Shown here: piece by piece, positions 12,001 to 19,212 of the stretch
Layout of the letters: each line of letters opens with the position of its first letter
How positions within the stretch are numbered: the stretch's first letter is position 1
Assembly: GCA_964023275.1 (NCBI GenBank)
Contig: OZ029914.1
Coordinates: forward strand, 13,312,341 to 13,376,340
Direction: 5' to 3'
DNA from: Norana najaformis
Taxonomy: Eukaryota > Annelida > Clitellata > Crassiclitellata > Hormogastridae
Length of the DNA: 64,000 nt
The notes under the pieces: model-generated
Seen by the model: only the letters and a program-made list of their open reading frames with translations
Databases searched by the model: none
Told to the model about the DNA's origin: nothing
Made by a program: the position numbers and the translations under genes

Positions 12001-15000
12001 TTCAAAAATTTAAAAAAATAGTTGCTGAGCCAATTAAGATATGTTTATCGTTGATTTGGATTGTGTAGTCTATGATCTTCAGAAAGAATTCTGCAGCACA
12101 AGCCCATGTTCTGGATGATCGAATTCGACACAGTCGTGTACAAATTATATTACTTTACAATTGTTAAAGTAAATATTAGCTGCAATCCAAGTTTGTGACA
12201 TTATATCACACTACAGCGATTTGTAATGATAACACTGGCCAACACATAATTTGTTGCCTCAAATGTTAGAACTGTTTCTGGGTATATTTGACCTGCTGAT
12301 TCCAGAAAAGGCACCAGTTTTCTCCCAGCAGGTCTAGTTTTCGAGATATAGAACATTATGCCATAGACCAGTCCTTGACTCTGCTCGCCCATAAGACATA
12401 AGGCTATAGCTATAATTATGTAGTGCTCAATTTATTATGTGATACACTAAATAAACATAATAATACAAATACTTAAAAGAAAATGGTAGTACCTGAAACT
12501 GTACTTATATGATACCAAACAGAACAAGTTTGTTATAAAAATTTCAAGTCATTCGACACCGAAGAAGCTCCTTTTGTACGATTTCCGAGTGTGGCATCTG
12601 CCGGAACAATTGCGCATAATATTCCAGCAATAGTCTGCCATCATGTGTGCATCCCATCTTCCTTGATATCGATTTTCCATTGTTTTGATGTCTTCGTGAA
12701 ATCTTTCACCTTGCTCTTCGCTGAAGTCACCAAGATTCTCTGGAAAGCGATCTAAGTGACTGTGGAGATAATGGACTTTAATGCTCATGTTGCAGCCAAG
12801 CTTGTTGAAATGAAGAAGCATATCCTCTACTAGTTGTGCATAATTGTCTGCCTTCTTGTTGCCAAGAAAATTTTTAGTTACAAGAACAAAGGAAGACCAG
12901 GCACAAGATTCGATTTCATTCACTGATGGTATGAAAAGTGGGTCATTCATAAGTTGCCTGATCTGTGGACCATCGAAGATTCCAGCCTTCAATTTTTCCA
13001 TTGTAATTCCTGGTAACTTGTGTACTATGTATTCGAAGCATGAACCTTCTTTATTCAAAGCCCTGACAAATTGTTTCATCAGGCCTAGCTTTATATGTAG
13101 TGGTGGCAGTATGATCCTATCTCGTGCCACCAAAGATTCCTTGATTACATTTTGAGCTCCAACCACCATGTCTTTCCTCGAAGGCCAATCTTTTCTTGTC
13201 CAATGTTCATGCTTGGCTCTACTGTCCCAAAGACACAAAAAGCAGGGATACTTTGTGTAGCCACTTTGTTGACCAAGGAGGAAATTTACCATCTTCAAGT
13301 CTACACAAATTACCCATTGATGTTCTTTGTATTTTATCTTTTCCAGTACTAAAGAGATGGCATTGTACTCTTCTTTCATCCTGGTGGAGTGACCGATTGG
13401 AATAGAACCAAATTTGTTGCCGTTATTTAAAAGCACACATTTCAGACTACGTTTTGAACTGTCGATAAAAAGACGCCACTCATCTGGGCTGTAATCCGAC
13501 AGACCAATTTTCTTCAATAAGTTGCTGATGTCATTACAGAATACTAGGTTGTTGTCTTCGGTAAAGAATGGCAGCAAATCCTTTTCTCTGTTTCTATAAA
13601 TTGTAATTTTCGTTCCAGGCTGAAGTGCATTCTTTTCCTTTAGTCTGGACGCAAGCAATTCAGAGGACTCTTTGGAAAGATTTAAGTCCCTGATCAGATC
13701 ACTCATCTCTTTTTGGTCAAAACGTTCACTGTGTGAAGTTGATTGGAAATCACTGTCACTGCCCCCACTTTCTTCACTTTCGTCATCTTGTCCGATATTG
13801 GACATGCAAGTGTCATCGTCTGAGAGCTGAGGTAGTTCGCGAAAAGGTGGAACTGGTACAATATCCGAATGCGGAACAGGTCTCCTGGCTGAAGGTATAT
13901 CAGGGTAAGACAACTTGTGACGATTATTTCGATTGATGCCTATGATATTAACCATACAAAAGTAACAGTCGTCGAAGTGGTTTATCTCTTCCCTCCAAAC
14001 CATCGGTACACCAAATTTCAGGCAGCTTCTCTTTCCAATTGTCCAGTGGCGCAATTGTTCAATACAAGTTTTGCATACTGTATGAGGAGCCCATTGCTTA
14101 TCTTGATCTCCAAGTTTGACACCAAAATAACCTACATATGCTCCTTTTACAAACTCAGAAATCCGTTTCCTGTTTGCTTTTAGTGTGTATTCCCCACAAA
14201 TGTAGCAGAATATGTCTGGATGGTTAATGCAGCTCCGTCTGGAAGTAGCCATAACCTTAAGGATGCTCGCATCTAAGGAATTAAATGACTAACCTAAAAA
14301 ATAGTAAGAACATGTAGTTATTTAATGCTCACATTCACAGATTGTTCTTGCGACCAACTCTTAATATGCCCTAAGACGACTGCGGCTGCTCTAGCTTTCA
14401 GGAGGCGGTTTCTTCTTCTTTATGTTCTCTGCCCCTCGGCAGGTTCGTATGTCCAATGACGCCATCTTTCTCTGTTCTGTGCCTCTCTCTTCAGTCCACT
14501 GTATCTCTTCTCTGTCATCATCCAGTCCAGTAGCAGTGCTCTTAGGCGGTTTATATAGGCTATAAATGCTGACTTCAGCATAATCTATTTACATAGTTCG
14601 AAACCATGAAACGCTGTATAAGCACAAATAAATTCTAAATGAGGCCATGAATTTAGTGCTGAGTAAGCTGTAGGCTACGGAATAGTTATTTCGTTGAATC
14701 AGCAATATCTCAGCACGCGGCAAGATATGCTGATTTTACATTATAAGGATGTAGGCATTATATGAATCAGCAAGAATTATAATTAGCCATAAATAAAGCT
14801 TATTATGACATTTTAGTTTTGTCAAAGACATCGTTTAAAGAGTGGACTGGGTTTTCTTTACAAAATCGACGATATCTGAGAAACTAGACCTGATGCACTC
14901 AATAACTTGTATGGTAGTTCATTTATTTGTATTGTATCGTATTGCTTCTATTCTAATCTTGAAAAGCCTTGTCTATTCTATTCTATCTATTTTAGACTAG

Positions 15001-15413
15001 TCTGCAGTCAAACTCTGGCATAATTCAACAAAAATTTACTTCATTCTAATCTACTCTTAAGCTGAATCTTTTATTATCCATTCAAGTATACGTCTACTTA
15101 TTGGAGTCTAACCGGCTAAGCAAATGCTTTTGTCTTTATACTGACAAAAACATTTGTTTTATAAAGACATTGCCATACCATTCCCATAACAAACAAATTA
15201 CCATGCTGTGTGTCACAATTACAATGTAATGGTTTCAAAACTGTTGAAAAAACTGAGTTTTATTTTGTGTTTCTCAGCTATATTTTAAAATAAAAACTGT
15301 ATTGACACGAACTCACCTTCTTGCTGTGCAAACTGAGTTGATTTTGTTTCTTCTTCAGCAAGTTGTAGGGCGACATACCACAACTGGTCCCTTCGCGTTG
15401 AATTCCCAGCCAT
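4342..15413 (-). CDS. Array copy 1: triple-CARD, coiled-coil, NHL-propeller protein (1199 aa)
   Basis: Nine coding exons, in transcript order: 15413-15317, 11653-11378, 10715-10416, 9891-9656, 9357-9210, 8786-7779, 7457-7191, 6748-6323 and 5183-4342. All junctions are GT-AG and the sum is 3600 nt, an exact reading frame. All introns are phase 1 except intron 4, which is phase 0. Domain order: CARD 1 (about residues 33-124), CARD 2 (125-224), proline-rich linker (225-303), short exon (304-352), coiled coil (353-688), CARD 3 (689-777), TRADD-N-like segment (778-919), six-bladed propeller (920-1199). The start is chosen because the [12 protein letters not shown] frame is shared by copies 1-3 and joins CARD 1 in phase. 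It is the longest copy because of a 195-bp duplication in the coiled-coil exon. Intron 1 holds a separate 2.7-kb element. Function in CARD signalling is inferred from the domains. Confidence 0.9.
5370..5700 (+). pseudogene. Reverse transcriptase relic in intron 8 of copy 1
   Basis: Plus-strand fragments match the LDYCNA-L-GL region that lies C-terminal to the reverse transcriptase of L2/CR1-type LINEs. A better preserved version is at 32880-33535, in the same intron of copy 3. It is broken by frameshifts. Confidence 0.55.
5981..6026. repeat. (AT)n microsatellite
   Basis: An uninterrupted run of about 22 AT units in intron 8 of copy 1. It is absent from the matching intron of copies 2 and 3. 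Confidence 0.95.
6323..6748 (-). CDS. Copy 1 exon 8: TRADD-N-like alpha/beta segment
   Basis: About 142 residues. A basic helical lead-in ([14 protein letters not shown]) precedes a predicted beta strand [10 protein letters not shown], a helix [18 protein letters not shown] and a closing strand [10 protein letters not shown]. The strand, then Y-x-SG-x-L helix, then strand order resembles the N-terminal domain of TRADD and related invertebrate death-signalling proteins. This is a pattern match by eye, not a search result. Equivalents: 21326-21751, 34448-34873, 43380-43811 and 60387-60824. The 3' half is almost identical between copies 1 and 2. Confidence 0.7.
7191..7457 (-). CDS. Copy 1 exon 7: CARD 3
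   Basis: A third death-fold domain of the CARD type, placed after the coiled coil: [20 protein letters not shown] (helices 1-2), [10 protein letters not shown] (helix 3), ELLLWMRTI (helix 4), [20 protein letters not shown] (helices 5-6). Equivalents: 22205-22471, 35311-35577, 44819-45085 and 61192-61458, all 267 bp. In copies 1-3 a trinucleotide AT-rich microsatellite starts a few bases past the donor. Confidence 0.82.
7779..8786 (-). CDS. Copy 1 exon 6: long coiled coil
   Basis: One 1008-bp exon of heptad-rich, Glu/Lys/Gln-rich sequence, for example [13 protein letters not shown] and [19 protein letters not shown]. It begins with a [12 protein letters not shown] segment that has its own phase-1 acceptor. 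Equivalents: 22776-23588 and 35918-36730 (813 bp), 45619-46452 and 62049-62882 (834 bp). It is expected to drive oligomerisation, as coiled coils do in CARD9/CARD11-type scaffolds. Copy 1 has one extra 195-bp unit. Confidence 0.85.
7826..8215 (-). repeat. 195-bp in-frame tandem duplication in the coiled-coil exon
   Basis: The motif CCTCAGCCAACTCCAAAG starts at 7986 and again at 8181, exactly 195 bp apart. Both units encode a [13 protein letters not shown] segment followed by an ALA-D-L-LQ-EL-EK heptad run. Copies 2 and 3 have a single unit, and their exon is exactly 195 bp shorter. The outer boundaries given here are approximate. The duplication adds 65 residues and keeps the frame. Confidence 0.9.
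9210..9357 (-). CDS. Copy 1 exon 5: conserved 49-residue segment
   Basis: Entered in phase 0 and left in phase 1, this exon reads [20 protein letters not shown] followed by a hydrophobic and cysteine-containing stretch. Equivalents: 24010-24157, 37141-37288, 47012-47159 and 63448-63595, all exactly 148 bp. The constant length and the F-x(3,4)-L/I-ES-L-TEI-x-K pattern across both subfamilies argue for a real coding exon. The F-x-x-R-L-x-x-L-E-S start looks helical and may begin the coiled coil. I do not recognise a domain. Confidence 0.78.
9656..9891 (-). CDS. Copy 1 exon 4: proline-rich linker with PPPKP
   Basis: A low-complexity, basic linker of 78 codons, the only exon ending in phase 0. 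It contains [12 protein letters not shown], a PxxP-type motif of the kind bound by SH3 domains. The PPPKP core persists in the equivalents 24460-24695, 37584-37819 and 52118-52281, even though the rest of the linker diverges and copy 4 is 72 bp shorter. SH3 binding is inference. Confidence 0.78.
10416..10715 (-). CDS. Copy 1 exon 3: CARD 2
   Basis: A second CARD, from [12 protein letters not shown] to HLATKL. Key pieces are [17 protein letters not shown] (helices 2-3), [12 protein letters not shown] (helix 4) and [16 protein letters not shown] (helices 5-6). Equivalents: 25137-25436, 38297-38596 and 53445-53729 (15 bp shorter). The second half is nearly invariant among copies 1-3. Two CARDs in tandem near the N-terminus recall the arrangement in RIG-I-like receptors, though no helicase follows. 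Confidence 0.88.
11028..11352 (-). repeat. tRNA-derived SINE in intron 2 of copy 1
   Basis: The minus strand has a tRNA-like head at 11352-11290, with box A-like TAGCTAATTGGTAGA and box B-like GGTTTCGAGCC. A body with GGCGCTGAGCAA follows, then an ATT/ATG-rich tail down to 11028. It lies 26 bp inside the intron. The same insertion is present in copies 2 and 3 but not in copy 4. Confidence 0.75.
11378..11653 (-). CDS. Copy 1 exon 2: CARD 1
   Basis: The whole exon is one caspase recruitment domain. Visible landmarks are [16 protein letters not shown] (helices 1-2), [13 protein letters not shown] (helix 3), a [13 protein letters not shown] segment (helix 4), [13 protein letters not shown] (helix 5) and LYQML (helix 6). 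This is the classical CARD pattern ending in F-x-AL-x-x-x-Q-x-H-L. Equivalents: 26077-26352, 39191-39466 and 54363-54638. It would mediate CARD-CARD assembly with partners in the cytosol. A tRNA-derived SINE sits only about 26 bp beyond the splice donor. Confidence 0.88.
12233..14903 (-). mobile_element. 2.7-kb insertion carrying a 567-aa ORF in intron 1 of copy 1
   Basis: Intron 1 of copies 2 and 3 is continuous where copy 1 has this block. The flanking intron sequence resumes near 14905 (TTGTATTGTATCG). Inverted sequences near both ends (12330-12349 and 14872-14892) share AGGTCTAGTTT and AGATAT, with 17 of 20 positions equal. Candidate boundaries repeat ATAAC. The block contains one intact intronless gene. 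It is probably a DNA transposon or similar mobile unit, but I could not prove terminal repeats at the exact ends. Confidence 0.55.
12549..14252 (-). CDS. Intronless 567-aa protein of a dispersed, unnamed family
   Basis: A single uninterrupted frame from MATSRRSC to FFGVE. The N-terminus has zinc-binding-like cysteine pairs: C near HPD, CYIC, CKTC, and later CYFC. An acidic serine-rich spacer follows (residues about 150-190). The middle has [15 protein letters not shown] and [14 protein letters not shown], and the C-terminus has [19 protein letters not shown]. From memory, similar intronless proteins occur many times in cnidarian, arthropod and mollusc genomes without a known function. Repetition in genomes, lack of introns and the flanking inverted repeats point to a mobile-element protein. 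Conserved Asp and Cys/His residues could be catalytic or metal binding, but I cannot identify a transposase family. Confidence 0.8.
   Translation of the reverse strand: MATSRRSCINHPDIFCYICGEYTLKANRKRISEFVKGAYVGYFGVKLGDQDKQWAPHTVCKTCIEQLRHWTIGKRSCLKFGVPMVWREEINHFDDCYFCMVNIIGINRNNRHKLSYPDIPSARRPVPHSDIVPVPPFRELPQLSDDDTCMSNIGQDDESEESGGSDSDFQSTSHSERFDQKEMSDLIRDLNLSKESSELLASRLKEKNALQPGTKITIYRNREKDLLPFFTEDNNLVFCNDISNLLKKIGLSDYSPDEWRLFIDSSKRSLKCVLLNNGNKFGSIPIGHSTRMKEEYNAISLVLEKIKYKEHQWVICVDLKMVNFLLGQQSGYTKYPCFLCLWDSRAKHEHWTRKDWPSRKDMVVGAQNVIKESLVARDRIILPPLHIKLGLMKQFVRALNKEGSCFEYIVHKLPGITMEKLKAGIFDGPQIRQLMNDPLFIPSVNEIESCAWSSFVLVTKNFLGNKKADNYAQLVEDMLLHFNKLGCNMSIKVHYLHSHLDRFPENLGDFSEEQGERFHEDIKTMENRYQGRWDAHMMADYCWNIMRNCSGRCHTRKSYKRSFFGVE
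15317..15413 (-). CDS. Copy 1 exon 1: start codon and N-terminal segment
   Basis: Encodes about 32 residues beginning [13 protein letters not shown] and ending FAQQE before a phase-1 GTGAGT donor. Equivalents are 27330-27426 (copy 2), 40420-40516 (copy 3) and 55154-55253 (copy 4, one codon longer, MVNGISSRRDQLWYF). The RRDQLWY core and a run of acidic residues are kept in all four. A conserved ATAG acceptor shortly upstream of the ATG in copies 1-3 suggests that the exon includes a short 5' UTR. An overlapping longer frame beginning MSNADSIK is not conserved and does not splice in phase. Confidence 0.85.
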
Positions 15414-15772
15414 GTCAACTTCTCAGTTTCTATATCAAGATATTGCTTTATGCTATCTGCATTTGACATAACATTGGATTAAGTTTCCATTATCATAAAC
15501 GGTAAAAGGTAAAAATCCAATTCTATGTTTCAGCAATTTTCACCTTACCATATGAATCATTTCAGAGGTTAAGAAATATACATACATGCAAACAAATACA
15601 GTACATACATTCTTGTGTGTTTCTTAGTAGATATGATTTTTGGAGATGCAATATATATGACTTATTTCATTATATTACTTAAATACATGCATCTAAATTT
15701 TAATGCAGAGGTATATAAAATGTAGTAATATACGCATAAACTTGATAAACGATAGAATTGCGAAGCTCTTAC

Positions 15773-15960
15773 CAGGCCCGTTTCAATTAAACATCATAGT
15801 AAAAAGCCAGTTTTATCTGAATAGGAACAGTTTTCAAGCGCAACAGTTTCACAGAAAGCCTGGTTTGTATCCTGTTCAGGCTGTATTCCGTTATGTACTG
15901 CATGTCAGTGTAGGGCTCGCTTCATTAGTCTGTGCGCTTATCTGCCAAGCTCGGTGAAAA
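15773..15960 (-). other. Putative 5' UTR exon of copy 1
   Basis: The minus strand ends a conserved segment with GGGCCTG followed by GTAAGAGCTTCGC, a strong splice donor. The same segment and donor occur upstream of copy 2 (27827) and copy 3 (40919). It could join the ATAG acceptor just before the start codon of exon 1. The upstream end is not defined. Confidence 0.4.
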
Positions 15961-16004
15961 TCAGGCCGACAGCTGCGCTAGTGTAATTCATAGACATGGT
16001 GCAC

Positions 16005-16205
16005 TAAATATGGTAATCTCGAGATTTCTATGGCGCCCAACGAAAGCTAAGTCGCGGGAACCAGCTTATTCACAGGCGCTCAAGAGAAAATCGATAGGCA
16101 AGTAGGGCTTAACAAGCAGGCAAGATAAGGCAAGAGCCAGGCAGGCACGCAGGCAGGCAGTCAGAGGCTACGGTGGGTGGTGTTCTGTACCGGAGCCAGT
16201 CTAAG
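16005..16205 (-). mobile_element. 5'-truncated LINE 3' tail, upstream of copy 1
   Basis: Begins on the plus strand with AATCTCGAGATTTC and a GCGCCCAACGAAAGC segment. This is the reverse complement of the 3' end of the LINE at 47930-51990. A matching insertion lies at 28065-28265 upstream of copy 2, whereas copy 3 has an empty site. Confidence 0.75.
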
Positions 16206-16394
16206 TGTGCCGTTGATATGCAGCACATAAAAGAGGCTTTCGGAGTTCTCTTCCATTCTGACCGAATTGTACATTTATTTTGCAATTTGGGGCATATGAT
16301 TATGCCTGTCTGCTCCCCTTAAAGCTCGCCCCATATACTCAGTCATTTATTTAGCGAGTTTGTGATACACAAGTAGACTAAGCTTAGTATCATA

Positions 16395-17045
16395 ATTCCG
16401 TACTGATGTATGTCGCTAGCGGCTCCTATATAGGCCAATCAATATTGGGATTTCTACAATGAATTGCAAAGCAAAACTCGGCTGTGACTGGGTAGAATTT
16501 ATGGACGCCATATTTGTTCTAATTTTTGTTACAGCTGTTCAACCTGCAAAAACTTGTTTCGTGTTCGTTTCTAGTAAAACTTAAGTGTTCATAAATTAAC
16601 TTCATCTTTGAGAAGATATCTACGTGATAAAATAAGCAGTTGAACAAGATTAGAACCACGTATAGCAGTCTAACGTATAAATAGGTAATTCTAACAGGCT
16701 TAGATGTAATTCATTCGGCTGATGAACGAATGAGAGGCGAGTGGATAGAGAGTTACGCAATGAGGCATAAACATTTCTTTCATGTCATGCAGAGTAGCAT
16801 CCCAAAATAATTGACCGATAATATAATCAGAGTTCATCCAACAAAGTCCATCTCTGACCGCGTATGAGTAAACCCTCAAAAGTCGACAAAAATCAAAGCT
16901 GAGTCTGTAACTAATCTAGTCTAAACTAAAGACTTCTATAGCGCCATTATCATAATGCACGAAGCATCAGTCGATGGTCGCTTCAAGTCAAAAATCGCAG
17001 TCAAAAATCACAAACCGTCGAAGAAGCGGAATGCATTGGTTTATA
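16395..17045 (-). promoter_or_regulatory. Conserved upstream block, candidate promoter of copy 1
   Basis: Homologous to 28490-28870, 41140-41700 and 56545-56965, each 0.6-2 kb upstream of a paralog. On the minus strand an inverted CCAAT (ATTGATTGG, 16435-16443) is followed directly by CCTATATAGG (16425-16434). The latter is both TATA-like and a perfect CC(A/T)6GG CArG box. Promoter function is inferred from position and conservation. Confidence 0.4.
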
Positions 17046-17404
17046 GTAGACGACTAAAAATACAGGTAATCCCTTATTCCAGTGTGGACAATTACATTGG
17101 AATCAATGCATGTTGAACAAGCATGCCACAGCAGGTCGTAAAGGATCTCACTCGATTAATCCTATAAAAAATGAGCAGGGTCGAGGACCTACGGTCGCTA
17201 TGGCAAAATGTAAATAAATGCATTTTACATTTGCAGCAATTATTCTTTGGCAGTGATTATCTAAAATGTAGCACTAAACAATTTACAATCTACTGAAAGT
17301 TATACATAAACATCGACTGAACACACAATATTTTTAAAGAAGGTAAATGAAATGGCTTCACAAAAAGACACACTTCCTGAATCTAACAGGTCCAATGCAT
17401 CTGA

Positions 17405-17545
17405 ATGTATGAGCAATTGACCAAAGTATCATGCATGCGATTAACATTATGCGTCGTCTAACATCACTGCAAGCACACGTGTTGTCGATTCAGTACAGGC
17501 TTAATGCCATTCAGCTCATCTAGGTCTATAACTCATCTCAAACTT
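17405..17545. repeat. Second copy of the block at 1-165
   Basis: Matches the left edge of the window with scattered substitutions. It sits between the upstream block of copy 1 and the 3' flank of copy 2. Confidence 0.6.
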
Positions 17546-17784
17546 ATGCCTACTTTGTTCTGGGAATAAACATACAATGAGCAACAAGAAACAAATTTAA
17601 TTTCTGCGTTCTGGTCACGTAAAACAATAACGATATTTCCGGAACTGTATTTGCCTCAATTTGGCTTCACACCATCCCAGGTGCACCTATCCTAAAGACT
17701 GGCCGTCATGTTGGCCTAGTTGCATCTTTTCCCTTCATACGATTACACTCGCGAAAACACTGTCTGTAAGAGCAGAGATGAGAA

Positions 17785-17890
17785 TAGCTCGAATAATATT
17801 AATAAATAATAATATTAATAACAATAACAATAATGACGATTTATAGAGCGCAGTAATATGGCCGAGGCCGAAAAAGGGTGCTACACATAT
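17785..17890 (-). repeat. SINE tail remnant with AAT/AAC repeat
   Basis: An AT-rich trinucleotide stretch is joined to GCGCTCTATAAATCG on the minus strand. This layout is seen at the 3' ends of many tRNA-derived SINEs. No head is present. Confidence 0.4.
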
Positions 17891-18179
17891 ACAATATGTC
17901 TCAACTTCAAATTGAACATTTCTCAAAAAGAAAAATACGAAAGAAAAAAATTAAACGCCATTACTTTTCAAGCCATACAAAATGCCAGTGACCTGACAAA
18001 TCAGTAAGGTTTCAGAATGACAGAATCAGTAGAACTCCGAGAATCTGTTTTGATGATAGTACGTCCGGTAGAATGGATTTGCTTCCAGGCGAAGAATACG
18101 GTAGTCCACACTCATTACACGAAGAGACAAAGGGCACAGAGAGTTAAAGAGACTAAAAAATTTGGGTCAGACAGACAAA

Positions 18180-19212
18180 CAGACAGACTGTATGGTCAGA
18201 GTCTGGACAGAGCCAAACATGTAACGTCAGGAAGGTTCGACACGAACTCTATATCTTGTTCAGGAAGGAACTTTAAGCCAAATTCGAATAACTCGATCAT
18301 AGATTTGTGAAATGTACAGTTGAAGCGAAAGTTTATTTCGTTATTTAATTGCCATAAATAATTTTTTAAGCTTCAAATGAAGTATAATATTACTTAATTT
18401 TTCCGCTGACTGTAAGCCGTAAGTGAAGAAGACAGAAATGTTGTTAAATTTTAACAACAAAATTAGAATTATAGCACAAATTGAAATTTGAAATTCTATT
18501 TGAAGATTTTTCCGATAAAGGACAGACAGCATAAAATCTTAACAAACTCACCGCAAAAAACTGACATAATCAGACCGTATCAGCGTAAACGCCAATGTAA
18601 TTTTTCTAGGACCCTCGTTGCATAGGTCGGAACTGTGCGCAAGCAGAGAGGGTTATATATACAGGATCTTCACTGCGGGAACCAAACCTATATAGATGCT
18701 AACGTATCTTTTAAAACATAATAATTATATTATTCAAATGCGCTGATCTGGAACAGACTGCACAAAAATACAGAGATTTACACAGTGTAAGTTGTGATGA
18801 ATGACAAATAACCTACCTACATGTATGAAGTGGTAACCACTTCACACAAAAATTAATCATGGCACATATGAATCTGAGAGAGGCCTTGTTCGATTAATAT
18901 GTGCCTCCTGTGGAAGCAATTTTGACAAACCACTATGTACTTGAAAAACAATTTTATAAAAAGGCTACGTCCTTAGAAAACGCCATTCTCAGGACAATAG
19001 TTGTCGAAAGCACAGCAAACGGCACTCGCGCTGACGATAAACAGCACTTTAGAGGTTGCTAAAAAATATGATGCCCCATTAATTGAACGTTTTAGGATTT
19101 CATTTCATCAATTGGTACTAAGAACTCCATCAAACAGAATCAAGTAGTTTCTTTATCAGTTCTAAAACATTCCTAGCTCTTGTATATAGAAGGTAAAATC
19201 TATCATTTTCTT
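18180..19212 (-). other. 3' flank / 3' UTR region of array copy 2
   Basis: Aligns with 3320-4341 and 29820-31191. No protein-coding signal is visible, and the short ORFs within it are not shared with the other copies. Confidence 0.6.

Noticed and set aside
12201-12392. Minus-strand 63-residue frame near the left end of the 2.7-kb element
   Set aside because: It overlaps the inverted repeat and has no recognisable features. It is most likely non-coding terminal sequence.
15278-15469. A 63-residue frame starting MSNADSIK as the first exon of copy 1
   Set aside because: It overlaps the true exon in another frame, is not conserved as a protein, and does not enter CARD 1 in phase. The [13 protein letters not shown] frame does both.
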